NCBI GenBank assembly: GCA_027574665.1
Contig: CM050651.1
Location: 1,489,501 to 1,553,500 of the forward strand
Source: Rhynochetos jubatus
Lineage: Eukaryota; Chordata; Aves; Eurypygiformes; Rhynochetidae
DNA: 64,000 nt
Direction of reading: 5' to 3'
Numbering within the stretch: position 1 is the stretch's first letter; each line of letters opens with the position of its first letter. Of this stretch, positions 25,401 through 35,700 are shown one piece after another. Below the pieces are notes generated by a model. That model saw only the letters and a program-made list of their open reading frames with translations, made no database searches and was not told where the DNA came from. The position numbers were made by a program, and so were the translations under genes.

Positions 25401-26127
25401 CGGTTGCCCTACGCCCCCTCTCGCCCACCCCGCAGCGCTCACCGGCGGCCGAGATGACGGCGAAGAGCTCCTGCAGGGAGGGCAGCAGTGTGTCGGGCTC
25501 GGCCTTCCAGACGCTCCGCAGCAAGCCGCTGACCTGCGTCACCTGCGAGACGTAGAGGCGCAGCTCGGCCTCCCGGCTCCCCTGGCTCTGGAAGTGGGCG
25601 ATGCTGCGCACCAGCTGCTGGCAGAAGGCAAGTGAAAGCTTCCTGCCGCGGGGCAAGCACTGCGGGAAGTCGCTCAGCAGCTGGCAGAGGCGGGCGCAGA
25701 GCGGCAGCGCCGGCCGCTCGCACACCATCCGCAGCGCCTCCACCTGCAGCAGCTCGAAGAGCTCCAGCACCGAGGGACAGCTCATGATGAGGCGCAGCCC
25801 TGCCTGGATGTAATCGAGGATGGCGGGGTCGCGGTTGCTCATCTCGCCGTAGCCTCGCTGCAAGAGGCCGAGGACGAGCCCGCGGTTGAAGAAGGCCTCG
25901 AACTCTGAGCGGTGATAGCGGCCGTAGGCCTCCAGCACCTGCCGCCCCACCTGCCGCTGGAAGGGGTCGGGGCCCTGCAACACCAGCCGGGTGCTGAGGG
26001 CGAACATGGCGCGACACTGCGCCTGGCTCAAAGGCGTCTCCGCCGACTCCACCACCCGCCGCACTATCACCCGCTTCAGCGGCAGCGGGTGCGACGAGCT
26101 CACCAGCCCCTCCAGGATCTTGTCCAT
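4309..26127 (-). CDS. USP38: USP38, ubiquitin-specific protease 38 (10 coding exons, complete)
   Basis: Deubiquitinating cysteine protease of the USP (C19) family. Known roles of the family member include removing ubiquitin chains from signalling and chromatin proteins such as TBK1 and LSD1. Coding exons on the minus strand are 25443-26127, 24315-24450, 17844-17973, 17489-17590, 14550-14708, 13229-13422, 12600-12693, 11667-11773, 8008-9358 and 4309-4470. All introns are GT-AG, phases join without a break, and the total is 3,120 nt (1,039 residues), close to the human protein at about 1,042. Residues 1 to about 440 form a helical N-terminal region. The USP domain follows: Cys box GNTCYMNS with C455, QQDCSEYL in exon 8, zinc-knuckle cysteines CLNC and YYCEKC, His box [10 protein letters not shown] with H857, and FNDSRV with D916. 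The C-terminus is a glycine-rich tail. The start was chosen because MDKILEGL is the conserved N-terminus and sits in a strong Kozak context (CCCACCATGG). No frameshift or stop was seen. Identification is by recognised homology. Confidence 0.97.
5112..7100 (+). mobile_element. CR1 LINE, 5'-truncated, in USP38 intron 9 (antisense)
   Basis: The translation shows the CR1 ORF2 linker followed by reverse-transcriptase segments: [10 protein letters not shown] and [10 protein letters not shown] (5950-6030), [11 protein letters not shown] (the catalytic FADD altered to FADN, near 6215), [12 protein letters not shown] (6330-6365) and [18 protein letters not shown] (6711-6765). The 3' end has the usual CR1 tail, with GATGTCCTTTAAGGTCCC and then degenerate ATTCT repeats near 7085-7110. 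The frame is broken by several stops and frameshifts, and the endonuclease end is missing, so the copy is dead. It is opposite to USP38 transcription. The 5' edge is approximate. Confidence 0.92.
8008..9358 (-). CDS. USP38: USP38 coding exon 9 (large; zinc knuckle, catalytic His and Asp)
   Basis: The acceptor is GTCTTCAG| at 9360-9359 and the donor CAG|GTAAGAT at 8007-8006. This 1,351-nt exon holds over 40 percent of the coding sequence (residues 536-986). It contains the CLNC and YYCEKC cysteine pairs, an acidic Ser/Thr-rich insert between them (about residues 635-720) that differs most from mammals, the block NAEKTMQI, the His box (H857, codon 8395-8397) and the Asp of FNDSRV (D916, codon 8218-8220). 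Intron 9 (4471-8007) carries a 2 kb CR1. Confidence 0.97.
9415..10800 (+). mobile_element. CR1 LINE with internal deletion, in USP38 intron 8
   Basis: The sequence matches the CR1 ORF2 region between endonuclease and RT (segment with GACAATAAGAAGGGCTTCTT, 9859-9878). It then jumps at about 10,205 from the pre-RT region to the post-RT region ([17 protein letters not shown]), so most of the RT core is absent. It ends with a typical CR1 3' end, GATGATCTCTGAAGGTCCC and a short AT-rich tail near 10,795. It is a different, more diverged copy than the one in intron 9. Boundaries are approximate. Confidence 0.88.
11667..11773 (-). CDS. USP38: USP38 coding exon 8 (QQDCSEYL motif)
   Basis: The acceptor is TGAACAG| at 11775-11774 and the donor ACAG|GTACAG at 11666-11665. 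The 107 nt encode [26 protein letters not shown] and RFLLD plus a split Arg. The QQDCSEYL segment is the conserved USP motif following the Cys box. Intron 8 (9359-11666) holds a 1.4 kb CR1 element. Confidence 0.96.
12600..12693 (-). CDS. USP38: USP38 coding exon 7 (residues 469-500)
   Basis: The acceptor is a long T-run plus CAG at 12695-12694 and the donor CAG|GTATGT at 12599-12598. The 94 nt complete the Asp codon, then encode [16 protein letters not shown] and [12 protein letters not shown], ending at phase 0. Intron 7 (11774-12599) has no recognised repeat. Confidence 0.96.
13229..13422 (-). CDS. USP38: USP38 coding exon 6 (catalytic Cys box)
   Basis: The acceptor is CTTATAG| at 13424-13423 and the donor GA|GTAAGT at 13228-13227. 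It encodes the start of the USP domain: [16 protein letters not shown], with the nucleophile at C455 by my exon count. It ends in phase 2 with GA of an Asp codon. Intron 6 (12694-13228) is short and unremarkable. Confidence 0.97.
13924..13948 (+). repeat. 25-base G homopolymer in USP38 intron 5
   Basis: An uninterrupted run of 25 G, followed by AGGGG and then by alternating G4 and T6-T7 tracts to about 14,008. On the USP38 sense strand it reads as C. Such runs can form quadruplex structures and are also error-prone in sequencing, so the exact length is uncertain. Confidence 0.85.
14550..14708 (-). CDS. USP38: USP38 coding exon 5 (residues 352-404)
   Basis: The acceptor is CTATGCAG| at 14710-14709 and the donor AAG|GTATAT at 14549-14548. 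It is 159 nt, 53 codons, phase 0, and encodes the conserved [11 protein letters not shown] and [12 protein letters not shown] helices. Intron 5 (13423-14549) contains the 25-base G run described separately, next to T-rich repeats. Confidence 0.96.
17489..17590 (-). CDS. USP38: USP38 coding exon 4 (residues 318-351)
   Basis: The acceptor is a T-run followed by AG at 17592-17591. The donor is TTG|GTAAGT at 17488-17487. The 102 nt are exactly 34 codons in phase 0, encoding [17 protein letters not shown] through FHL. Intron 4 (14709-17488) is 2.8 kb of AT-rich sequence with no repeat I could identify. Confidence 0.95.
17844..17973 (-). CDS. USP38: USP38 coding exon 3 (residues 274-317)
   Basis: The acceptor is TTTCAG| at 17975-17974 and the donor TTG|GTATGT at 17843-17842. 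The 130 nt finish the split Arg codon and continue with [16 protein letters not shown] and a helical repeat-like segment, ending in KIEL at phase 0. Intron 3 is only 253 nt (17591-17843). Confidence 0.96.
18875..19032 (+). mobile_element. old CR1 LINE 3' end fragment (USP38 intron 2)
   Basis: Degraded CR1 3' end. It contains the diverged form of the GGATTGGACCAGATGACTTC block, then a TATGATTCTATT tail, the CR1 3' octamer-type repeat. It is more diverged than the other copies, hence older. The left boundary is uncertain. Confidence 0.7.
20932..21972 (+). mobile_element. solo LTR, about 1 kb, GC-rich modular type (USP38 intron 2)
   Basis: Runs from TGTATTGGGTTTGCATGG to CCAGGGTCAACCCACCACA, so it has TG...CA ends. 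It is GC-rich against AT-rich flanks. The middle (about 21,400-21,580) contains imperfect repeats built around CACGCTGGAGCAG. Toward the 3' end there is an AT-rich stretch (TACTAAATTAAATTACT) that could serve polyadenylation. No internal retroviral sequence is attached, so I call it a solo LTR. No clean target duplication is visible (CTTAG/AGCAG). An inverted relative lies at 50,144-51,145. It resembles ERV LTRs common in birds; the family name was not assigned. Confidence 0.75.
21405..21580 (+). repeat. imperfect tandem modules inside solo LTR
   Basis: Four copies of CA(C/T)GCTGGA(G/A)CAG spaced about 50-60 bp apart, interleaved with GTGGAAGGA-type spacers. They keep one strand open in several frames, which explains the apparent long open frames here. 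Confidence 0.7.
23101..23360 (+). mobile_element. CR1 LINE 3' end fragment (USP38 intron 2)
   Basis: A well preserved 260-bp CR1 3' end, running from the block resembling [13 protein letters not shown] to AGGCACTGGAACAGGTTGCC and GGTTGGAACTAGATGATC, ending near CCATCCTGTGATAC. It is 5'-truncated as usual for CR1. Confidence 0.9.
24315..24450 (-). CDS. USP38: USP38 coding exon 2 (residues 229-274)
   Basis: The acceptor is TATCACAG| at 24452-24451 and the donor CAG|GTAC at 24314-24313. The 136 nt start by completing the split Asp codon from exon 1 and encode [16 protein letters not shown] and onward, ending in QALC plus a split Arg. It has no long open frame of its own and was found by translating the expected region. 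Intron 2 (17974-24314) is the largest, 6.3 kb, and holds two CR1 3' ends and a solo LTR. Confidence 0.95.
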
Positions 26128-26760
26128 GGTGGGCGCTCCGGACGCATCGGCCGACCGGCGGCGGCGGCAGGCCGGGCCAGGCCTCGGCGGAGGCCGCCGC
26201 CGCCTCCCCACGGCCCTCCCCCCGCCCCGCCGCGCTATACCGTCCCGGCAACGGCCGCCACTGCTCCCGAAGCCCTCTCGCCCGCCCCTAACCCAGGCGG
26301 CGGCTCCGCTCCCCCTCCGACTGCGGCAACGCCGCAGCCCCAACAGCAACCACCAAACGCTCCTCCGCCGACCCGGAAGCGGAGAGGCGCAAACAGAAAG
26401 CCGGGCGGGCACCGCACATGCGCCCAGGGGCTGCGGCGCGGCTGCCTCTCCGCTGCGGCGCTGGCCAATGGGGAGTGAGGGCAGGGAAGGGGGTGGGGCG
26501 GTGGGCATGGTGGGGGCGGGCGGCCGTGCGGGACTGGCGGTTCGCAGCGCTCCCGGCACTATCGAGGACTCTGAGGAGTTGTGCTGGTCAAAGCCAGCAT
26601 CGGCTGTTCAGCTTTTATTTGCTCCTCCGTGCATGTAAGGTGCCGCCGGCCCCCTGGTTGCGCAGTCTGCAGCCGTGAGGGTACGGCGGTGTGGTGAAGG
26701 TCAGGCCTGTGCCGCCCTCAGCCTGCGCGCACAGCACGTCGTCTCCTCCTCGGAGTATCA
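25330..26760 (-). promoter_or_regulatory. CpG island promoter of USP38
   Basis: This is a GC- and CpG-rich block in otherwise AT-rich DNA, spanning exon 1, the 5' UTR and about 600 bp upstream. Motifs seen on the plus strand are CCGGAAG (ETS type) at 26373-26379, CCAAT at 26465-26469, and GC boxes at about 26494-26505 and 26512-26520. No TATA box is evident. This is typical of a housekeeping, possibly bidirectional, promoter. The start site probably lies between 26,200 and 26,500 (inference). Confidence 0.8.
25443..26127 (-). CDS. USP38: USP38 coding exon 1 (residues 1-228)
   Basis: Starts at ATG 26127 and ends at a GT donor (25442-25441, CCG|GTGAGC) with one base of codon 229 left over. It is GC-rich, unlike the other exons, because it lies in the CpG island. 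It encodes the start of the helical N-terminal region, including FQRQVG and SCPSVLEL, which match the vertebrate protein. The frame stays open upstream of the ATG to 26559. Long plus-strand frames over this exon are GC-bias shadows. The following intron 1 (24451-25442) is unique-looking sequence with no repeat recognised. Confidence 0.96.
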
Positions 26761-29700
26761 TTTACTGTGCCGTTTATCACTTATTCGTGCCTGTAAGTGT
26801 ACTTGCAACCAGCCGCACTTCCTTACAGAAGCCTTTGCTGTTTGACAGAGGTTTAACGCAGTAGCCGTTACCGTCCGCCTCCACATGCTGTAAGAGTGTT
26901 CTCATCCTCGATTAAGCCTGCTTATTCCTCATTTTGACCCACCCAGCTGAGCTCCGGGTTTCAACGCCCAAATTTTGTTCGTATACCTTGCATTTTCATG
27001 TCAGAATATGTTTCTGATGTGAGAAAAAAAAATAGGGTTCTGCAATTCCCAGGGACTGAATATTATCTCTTGAGAACTAGGCAAAAAGAAAGGTCACAAA
27101 ACTGAAATAAAACTATCATCACAGCACACAGGGAAACAAACTCCATTTACTTAGTCAACTAAAATCCTTTAGTCCGGTTCTGTGGTCACGTGAACTGGGT
27201 GTGCTGGCAAAGCCTTCTCCTTGGTTCTGTCAATACAAACACCTTCATTCTATGTGGTTGACTAATACCTGTAATTCAGCATGAGGAAAATATGGAAAAT
27301 GAGCCTAATTAATCCCCAGTGATAATTGATGTGTAACAGGTGCAGAATCTGAGCTGGATTAAGTTGCCAACAGATACTTATAACTTAAGGGTAACGAAAA
27401 AGACCCACAAACCCTAAAGGGACAGCTGTAAGATACTACAGCTGTCAAAAAAGCAAAACATGAAACCAGTAAGTTCAGGGTTAATTTTAAAATTGAGTAC
27501 AATGTTTATAAAGTATTTAAAATGTCTGGTTAAAGGGCTCAGATAACCTAAGCTTCTGTGCTCCAGTTTTATGTTTGCTCCTTAGAGATGTCCAGCCCTA
27601 GAAATCACTGTGCACAAAAAAAAAAAAAAAAAATTGCAGTTGCTGACTCATTGCATTCTGTATAAATTGTGTTGATCGTGGACTTTTTTCTGAGAACTTT
27701 ACAAAGGTCAGAGACTGTTGCCACCAATATCTTAATTATCTAAATTATCTTTGTAAAGTGTACTTTACTGGAATGATATCACAATTAACCTTTTTTTTTT
27801 CCTGAAAAGGATTCTGTAGTTAATATCCATTAAAAAAAAAAAAAGAAAAAAAACTTAAGGAAAGTGCTGGATTGTGTAGTTTGTATACCTGTGGAGTTTA
27901 ATGTTTTGCTTTTTTGTGCTCTGTATGAAGAATATTTTAATTTTCTTAAGTTCACTAGTACAAACTGGTTTTTACTTTTATTTATTCTAGCACTGTTCAT
28001 GGTACCTTCTGAAGCCAGAAGGAGAGAGAAGTCCACTCAGCAGCCCAACCAGAACTCTGACAGTAAGGGGAAGGACTGAAATCAAGATGCCAGAGACACA
28101 TGTATGGAAAAAGGTAAAGTGAGACCTCATCTGGAGAGAGGATTATAGAATGTCGAAAATGGAAAGAGAAAGAAACTTTAAAGGTATCAAAAGCTGCAAA
28201 GGTGCTCAGGTATGGCAAGTAGTACGAGGAAGAGAATAAAGGAGGAGAAATAGAGAAAGGCAGGTGGTATGGCAAGCTCATGTGGCATACAATGGAGTAG
28301 GAAAAACAGGGATGATGAGAGGAACAGTTGCCATGAATAGCAGAGAAGCAAATGTGAAAGAGCTTGAATGATCATCTGAAAAGCTGGAGACATACAGATG
28401 GCTTGCAGGCATATGAAGATATGGGGAATGCAGAAAGCATGAGCAGCTGCAGATTAACAGGATTGGGGTCTCCTGTGAGCTAGGAGATCAAAGGTCTGAG
28501 CAGGTTTTCAGTGCTTTGTCCTTTGTTTATGTAGTGTTGTGGGTGGGAGGCAGTGCCTTCTGCATGCTTGGGATGAGGGAACAGTCTTCCTGACAGTCTG
28601 GGAGCATTCTGCCTGGCAGCCCGGTTGCACAGAAAGGTCTGAAATTCTACAGCCCCGAGAAAAACTGAAATTGGTAGTTGAAGCTGTACAGTTGAAGGGA
28701 GGGTAAGGAACCTCTAGCATAGGAGCTGGGAAACAGTATTCCTATTTACATCCAGATGACCGAGTATGCATACTCCTTCTTCAATGAACTTATTTCAAGT
28801 AACAGGACTAGCAATGAAAACCAAGTGGTTAAGGGTTTAAATGGTTGGCTGAGTCACTGCGTATGCTTATAACCTCAGAGCTAAGAATAACCTGAGCTGT
28901 GGGGATGATCCTAATTACAACCATACTATTAGATATGCAATTATCAATACATACTTATGAGCTACATTTTGGAACACAGGCTATTCCTCTGTTTTCAGTG
29001 AAATCTCACTCCTATATATAAATATATTACTAAGTTGTGACAAAATGAAAAATAAGTGAATTCATCAGTGAATAAAATATATCATAAAATATTTTCTCTG
29101 AAAAAGTAAGAAAAAACACCAGTCATGTTTCATCCAAACCAAAGATTATTGGGAAATCTGAACAATGATTACGCTTACTGTGAAACAGCACAAATAGCAG
29201 CAGAAAGTTAACCATGATGGCATCTACTTAATGACTAAAAAATCTTAAAGACAATAAAGAAGAAAGGAAACTTTTTGCTAAAAACCCTGGATTAAAGATA
29301 CCCTGTCAGCCTACAGACATTTTGTACCTTGTGCATGAGATGACTGCTTTCTAGCAGAGCATTTTGTAGGTAAGGGTGACATCCTGCAGGGTCATCCTAA
29401 GGGCTGGTGAGGCTCTAGGTGCAACATCTGCCTATGCCTTCTGCCACCCACAAGAACAAGTCTAGCATGCTGGACTTCCTGCTGATGTACAGAGATATCC
29501 ACATTGCACATACAGTGAAATCAGTCTCCCTGAGAGGCAGGATCCCCATATATCTGCTGCTAGGTTGAGGGCGTCTGACATGGAGTGTCACGTGGCTTGG
29601 CTGTGTGGTTGCATGACTGCTAAATCTAGAGCCAGACAGCAACAGGAGCCTGTGTGTGATGGCAAGCAGGCCTCCCTTTTCCGTCACAGTTTGCTGTTAG

Positions 29701-32700
29701 ATCAATTTCACTGTAACATGAAACTGCACCATGAGTCAGGAGCTTCTGAGTGCTAATCATGGCTCTGATATCAATTCCACGGTGGGTGCAAGCAGCTTAT
29801 TTAACTGCAGAGTCAGTATCTGTGAAGTATGATAGTGGTAGCTAGGTACTTGAGAGCACTGGAAGGTTCAATTAGATAATGTTGACTAAGTATTAATTAA
29901 GTATTTTAATTTTCAAAATGTTAATTACAAATGCCTGAACGTTGAGTCATTGTGTTCTAGTTGCACTGGCACATGTCCCAAAGGTTTATTCATCCACTAA
30001 ACAACAGGACACAGGTGTATTTATCCAAAAATCAAGACAGCACAGCATGTGGCCCCAGTGTCTTACTGAAACCTGTTACCATGATGCTATTTTTTATTTT
30101 TGAGGAGAGAAGCTTTGATTTGAAAGAGCTGTTTTGTCTCCTGTGGATAAAATCTCATGATTCAGTTTTGCATATATAATATATATATTTGTTGTGTCAA
30201 GGAGCAACACCTGACTGAATGTGACTTTATTACTAATTCTGTATTAGTTTTCCTCTGTTGTAACAGATAGAGTTTGCAGAGATTGCATTTGGTATTCAGA
30301 AGACATGTAGTAATCACCTAGAAAACAAGGGACTAGCTTTAGCCATTTAACTATTAACAGCTGTGATTAAAGGCTTTACTCCTGCACTGGTGGGATACCT
30401 AGGTAGCTCCTCAACATTCATGTGGCAATAATCTGCCTGGGTATTAGCTTGAGACACCCAGAAGTTTAAGGAGACTCATATCTGTTGGGATTAAAAAACA
30501 TATGGTGTGGACTGTAGGGCTAGAAAGCTGATGTCTTAAAAAATTGATGACGTAAACTGATAGACCGTACTTGCCACTGGAAGTTTCCAGGAATGAGAAG
30601 CATCTCATGGCTCAATTTAGCTTGGCTGAAATACTGCCTATAGATTCTGGCTTCTTTGCTGGATACATATGCCTTTTTTACTAAGTACTCTGTGTCAGTG
30701 AGGGGTTCAGCTGGTCCACTGTAATGAGTGTATTTTGTATTTCAGTCCTTTTACTCAAAAGGATCACTAGCACACCTGTGTACAATAATTTTTCTCCAAT
30801 CTCCATTGCATGAATAAACAAAATTGCTTGTTACCAAATATACTATTCTCACTGATGTCTATCTCATTGCACACCCTAAAGAAAGTGAATGTACTAGCCA
30901 TAGTGCAACAGTGGTGGTCAGATTGATATTTGAACAATTGGAAACTTAGCTGTGCATTAGACTCTCTGTGATTGTTCTTCACTTATGTCTTTGTGAAATT
31001 TAGAATTGCTCAGTGAAGTGCCACAGAGGTCAGAGAGGTTGAAGGTACATTCACAGCAACTACTCAAAAGCAATGTATATGCCAACAGTTTATGTTTCAC
31101 CGATAACAATTGCATAACTTTTCAAAGCCCTGACAGTCTAAAAAAGTGAACTTTGGGGGCTCCATATCTCTTCCTTCTCTTACATTGCACAAAATGTTCA
31201 CAGTAAATGTCCCAGATTTTTAAGTCAACATAAACTGCATTATGTCTAGAAATTGTGAGGCTAGATGTTTGAATATGGAGAATCAGACTAAGTTATGCTA
31301 AAACCCCTTGAATTTGTGCAATCCTTTATCTATTTTGCTTGTGCAAATGCCTATTTTGCATGCATACATTTGCAATACAAATGCAACTTGAGTGTGTTCA
31401 TATGAAAATGTGGCATTATGTAGGAATTTATATGCAATGATACATGCTATTTTCGGAAAAAAAAATTGTAATGGTGATCATCTCTTTCAAGTACAGACTG
31501 CTCTGAAGAAAAGCCGTGACTATATAGAGAGCTTCCTTTGATAAATGATACATTTGATAAAATTCAGATACCTGCTGAGGAAATAGCCTGTTTATAGAAA
31601 TAAAGTTATACATCAGCTCAGCTATCTGACAGAAAGTAATAAAAGTAGATTGGCTGCAAGGTCATCTGTGACTCAGAAATTAGACAGAATACGGACTATG
31701 GAAGTCAACTGTGAGGCTGTGGCAGAGAACAATGCCTGTATTTCATTGAATCTGCCCTGAAAGATGTGTCAGATATCACACCTTTCTCTGGAAAGAAAAG
31801 ATTCAGTAGGTGAAGAAAATATTAAGCATTGTACTTGACGGTATATTATGCACAACTGATTTAACATGTTTTCCACTGTATGATATCTCTAAAAATCTGA
31901 AATGTTGGGTAGTTGCACATGCATCCAAATAGATACATATTCTAATTTGTAAAAATATGGTACCATCCTTCTTTTGGAAAAGTAACTGCTTTAACTTAAA
32001 TTAGACTGCTGTTTCTTTTATCAGTTTTTAATGAGACGCTAGGCAGAACCAATAATGAAATCCTTACAGCCATTGGTGGACACTTACAATGTCTGCTGCT
32101 TAACTGAGGAGTAAAATCTATCATAAATCTCCTATTATTACTGCCATTTCTTCATATGAGGAGTGAAAATAGCCTTTTAAACTTACGGGTTTCTGCTGTC
32201 TCCTTCTTCATATATAATCCATGTGTATTGTAAAGGATATTGTAAAAAAGGATGTAATTTGTCTAAGATCAAAGACATTCATGCTATCAGATCTTCTGGA
32301 TATATATTTTATGGGTGACATTTGAAGGAGTAACTGAGGACCAAATGCACATTATCATTAAAAGCAAAGCCAAAACTATGTGGAGAGTCCAGAAAAAAAA
32401 AAAAAAAAAAAAACCCACACCAAAAAAAACGGTAGGAAGTTAATTTCACAGAACAAAAACTTTTATCCCTGAGAGATATGACCATGGCTTGATTGGTCTG
32501 TACCTTGAAAGAGATACTTCACCTTATTAGAGCCTGGGGATTTGCCATTATTAAAAGATGTACACATCCTGTGAGAAATCAAGCATCTCTCTGTACCTTT
32601 TCTAGTTGTTATCTTACATTTGTAACACTTTTTTCACTAACCCAGCATTTTGGTTTGTGTGAAATTCTTTGCCCTGAGCTAACAAAACATTTCAGTATTT

Positions 32701-35700
32701 GTCTGATAATGTGGCACCAAAGAAGTCTCATTGTTTTCAGTGGGAGTACTGTAATGCTCAACTGGTCATCATTGCCTGGGACTTTTCTGCTCTACTCACA
32801 TGCGCAGACTCCTCCTAAATGAATCAATCCACTGTGGTTTGCATCTTGGTTTGTGTCTTATTTTGCCTTGTGTTTGCTGCAGCATGTAAGATCTATGTAC
32901 CAATTTTAAACTTTTAGTCTTGGTGCTTTTCTTCTGTTTTTTGGGGGTTTTTTTGGGGCGGGATGAGGGTTGTTGTTTGGAGGTTTTTTGTAGCATGCAT
33001 AGAGCCTAAATTTCCTCTTACTTTCATAGTGTTGTCATTACCACTGGTCAGGCTTCATGCATTTTATGGCTGTATGAGTTCTTTGGTTCTAATTATTTTT
33101 CCTAGGTTAAGCTTGGTTTTCCCAGGGTCTGAGGATTTTGTCCCAGGTCATAACCATGATTTTTCTTTCTCCATTTAAGCCATTGAAAATCCAGGATGAG
33201 TTTGTTAGTTGTAAATCAGTCACAAAGTTCTCTTAGCATCTTTTTTTTGGTCTCTGTTTAAAAATATGCTGCTTGGACCTTAAGGCAGATGCCTACAGTT
33301 TCACCATTGGCTCTTTTCTGACTCTTGGCTCTTTCCCGGCAGCTTCTTTCCCCAAGGCATTGTTTAATTTATTTCTGTTTCATTTTTAAGAGAGTATCAG
33401 TGATGATAAGTCCCAACTCAGTATTTCCTTTGTTATGCTCACAGTACTCTGAATTATTCAGTAATCAGTGTCAAAGATGCCTGGCAGAGGTCCCTTTCAT
33501 CCTCAGTCATCATTCTGACTGCATCTAACCTACACTGCATGTTGCAGATACCCAGCTTAGTTCCAGCCTGAGCAGGTATGTCCACACCCTGCCTCAAATA
33601 ATAACCAATGCAGTCTTTTCATTCATAGGGGCACAGCTTGGCTGCTGCTGCTCCTGATAGTGGAGTTTGGTTGCCACCAGTTTAAGTATCTCTGTACTAT
33701 GCTTTGATGTGGAATAGGTAGATCCTTCATTGCCCAAATAAAGTCTATTTGATCAGGTCAAATTTGCTTACAGAGTCCCCCTGCAGTATCGACGCATTAC
33801 ATCTCTGAAATCTCAACCTCCTGTCAAATAGAAGTGAAATCAGCCATTTGATTCTAATGCTTATGTTGCGAAAGAGAAGGGCAGACACATGGGCATGACC
33901 ACATGTGCCTGGTTTCCTTGCAACACTAAGTAAAGATGTCTGACTTCCAGCTCAAGGAATCTTGAAGCACTACAGAGATCATACACACAGTGTACACTGA
34001 GTAAGTTCACCCAGCAATGAAGTACTGTGGAACGAGGAATGCAGTAGCTCTGGACAATGACAAGGGACAGAAAAAGACTATTTTATGGAAACATGCAAGC
34101 ATGTTTAATGAAACAGAAGTTGGATGCAGATCCACCTGCACAGACCCTCCAAAATCAGGGACAGCATAAGAAGTGGTTTATGTTGGTCTTGTACAGACAT
34201 CCTCAAAGATTTCACACTTAAATAAGCAGATCACAAGGGGTAATTTAGCCCTAAGCCACACTGTAGTCACACTGGTAACCAGAATGTACAATTAGTTTCT
34301 ATCTTTTGCCAGAAATGTCAATGCAGTTTAGTGATTTTTTTTTTGAAGAGTTTGCACAGCTGCTATTTTATTTAGCTATTTATTTAGCTGATTCTGTGAT
34401 TTTATTAGATTGTGAGGTGGTTTTTTTTTTTTTTTCTTTTTGAATTCAGCTGCAATATTCAAATCCCCAGAAGAATTCTTAGCAACAAAGTAGTATATCT
34501 AATTCAGATTGTTTTGGTTTGGAATCTGTGATAATATTCCAAGATAAGCCAGTCTGTCCATATTTTGACATTTTGTGTGGTGCTGCATGCACTATTTCAA
34601 ATGCATAACAACAAAAGGAATTGTAACCATTTTTTTTTTTGTTTGAATAACTGAATTCTTTAGCAAAAATTTGGATCACTAGGAAAATTTTCTGTACCTC
34701 AAGCTTACTTAAGATCCACAAAAAAAAAAATTGGAAGGTGTAGAAAAACAACACGGGATCAGGTATGTACTCTGAAATGCGAAATTGTGTGAACACATTT
34801 TTATTTGGGTTCAATTTTAAATTTCAGCACAGATGGAGCCTGTGATAATTCAATAGTGGTGGTATTTTGTCTTCATCTTAAACCAGGATCTGACATGTTC
34901 TTCACTTACAGTAGCTGCTGAGGGGAGCTTAGGTTAATGTGTAAAATAATTGGTTCTCTGAACAGTTGGGCACAGTCTCAGGCAGTTCCAGTTTCAGTAT
35001 TAGATTTCTTTTAATCAGAGGGAAGTACAGTGTTTTTCTGATGCTCTGTATGCACTGAAATTGGTTGGGAAGAAAATGCTTTGAACAGTGCAGTGTAGAA
35101 GCAAATGTTCAATGTTATAAGTAACATACGATTAGATAAATATAGTAAGCTTGTAGAGTCAGGCTTAGTATATGAAAGGGACACCCATGTGTCAGGGGGT
35201 ACTATGGACTTTTCTACCCTCATTTCACAGATCTCATTCTTCTGGGAGAGGACTTATTTAAAGTAAAAGTTCATTTCATGCAAAGCATAAATACATCTAG
35301 AAAAATAATTATTTTTCTTTATTGAAGACAAAATTGTCTAATACCTACTATCTACAAAATGAAAGAAATGAAAATTCATTACTCGTGCCCCAAAGATTTG
35401 AAACAATTAGACAAATTCAGCCCCTTCTTTTTAAAGAATTTCATGGTCTATACTGACAGCTTGATACAGAACTTACCCAAATAAAAAGATGATGGATACT
35501 TTTCTTCCTGTAGTTGTTACATGTGTCTGAGTATCTTCATTTTCCTAGCATGATTTAAAGGCAATGGAAGAATCACAGGAGGTTTATAGTGTCATAAACT
35601 ACTGGAGCAAAATCTGGATAACATAGTGGAAAATTAATTTTTATTTAAGTGGCTATAAATTGTTTTTGGTTTGTTAATGCTCTTTTAGCCTAATGTAATT

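Noticed and set aside
25439-26638. Long open frames on both strands over USP38 exon 1 (188-389 codons)
   Set aside because: GC-rich CpG-island sequence has few stops; only the frame beginning MDKILEGL matches a known protein.
27616-27633. A-rich tract as the tail of a retroposed gene
   Set aside because: The sequence upstream shows no reading frame or known transcript, and no target duplication was visible.
26640-28100. Possible divergent transcript opposite USP38
   Set aside because: CpG-island promoters are often bidirectional, but no exon, splice pair or coding frame on the plus strand could be supported.
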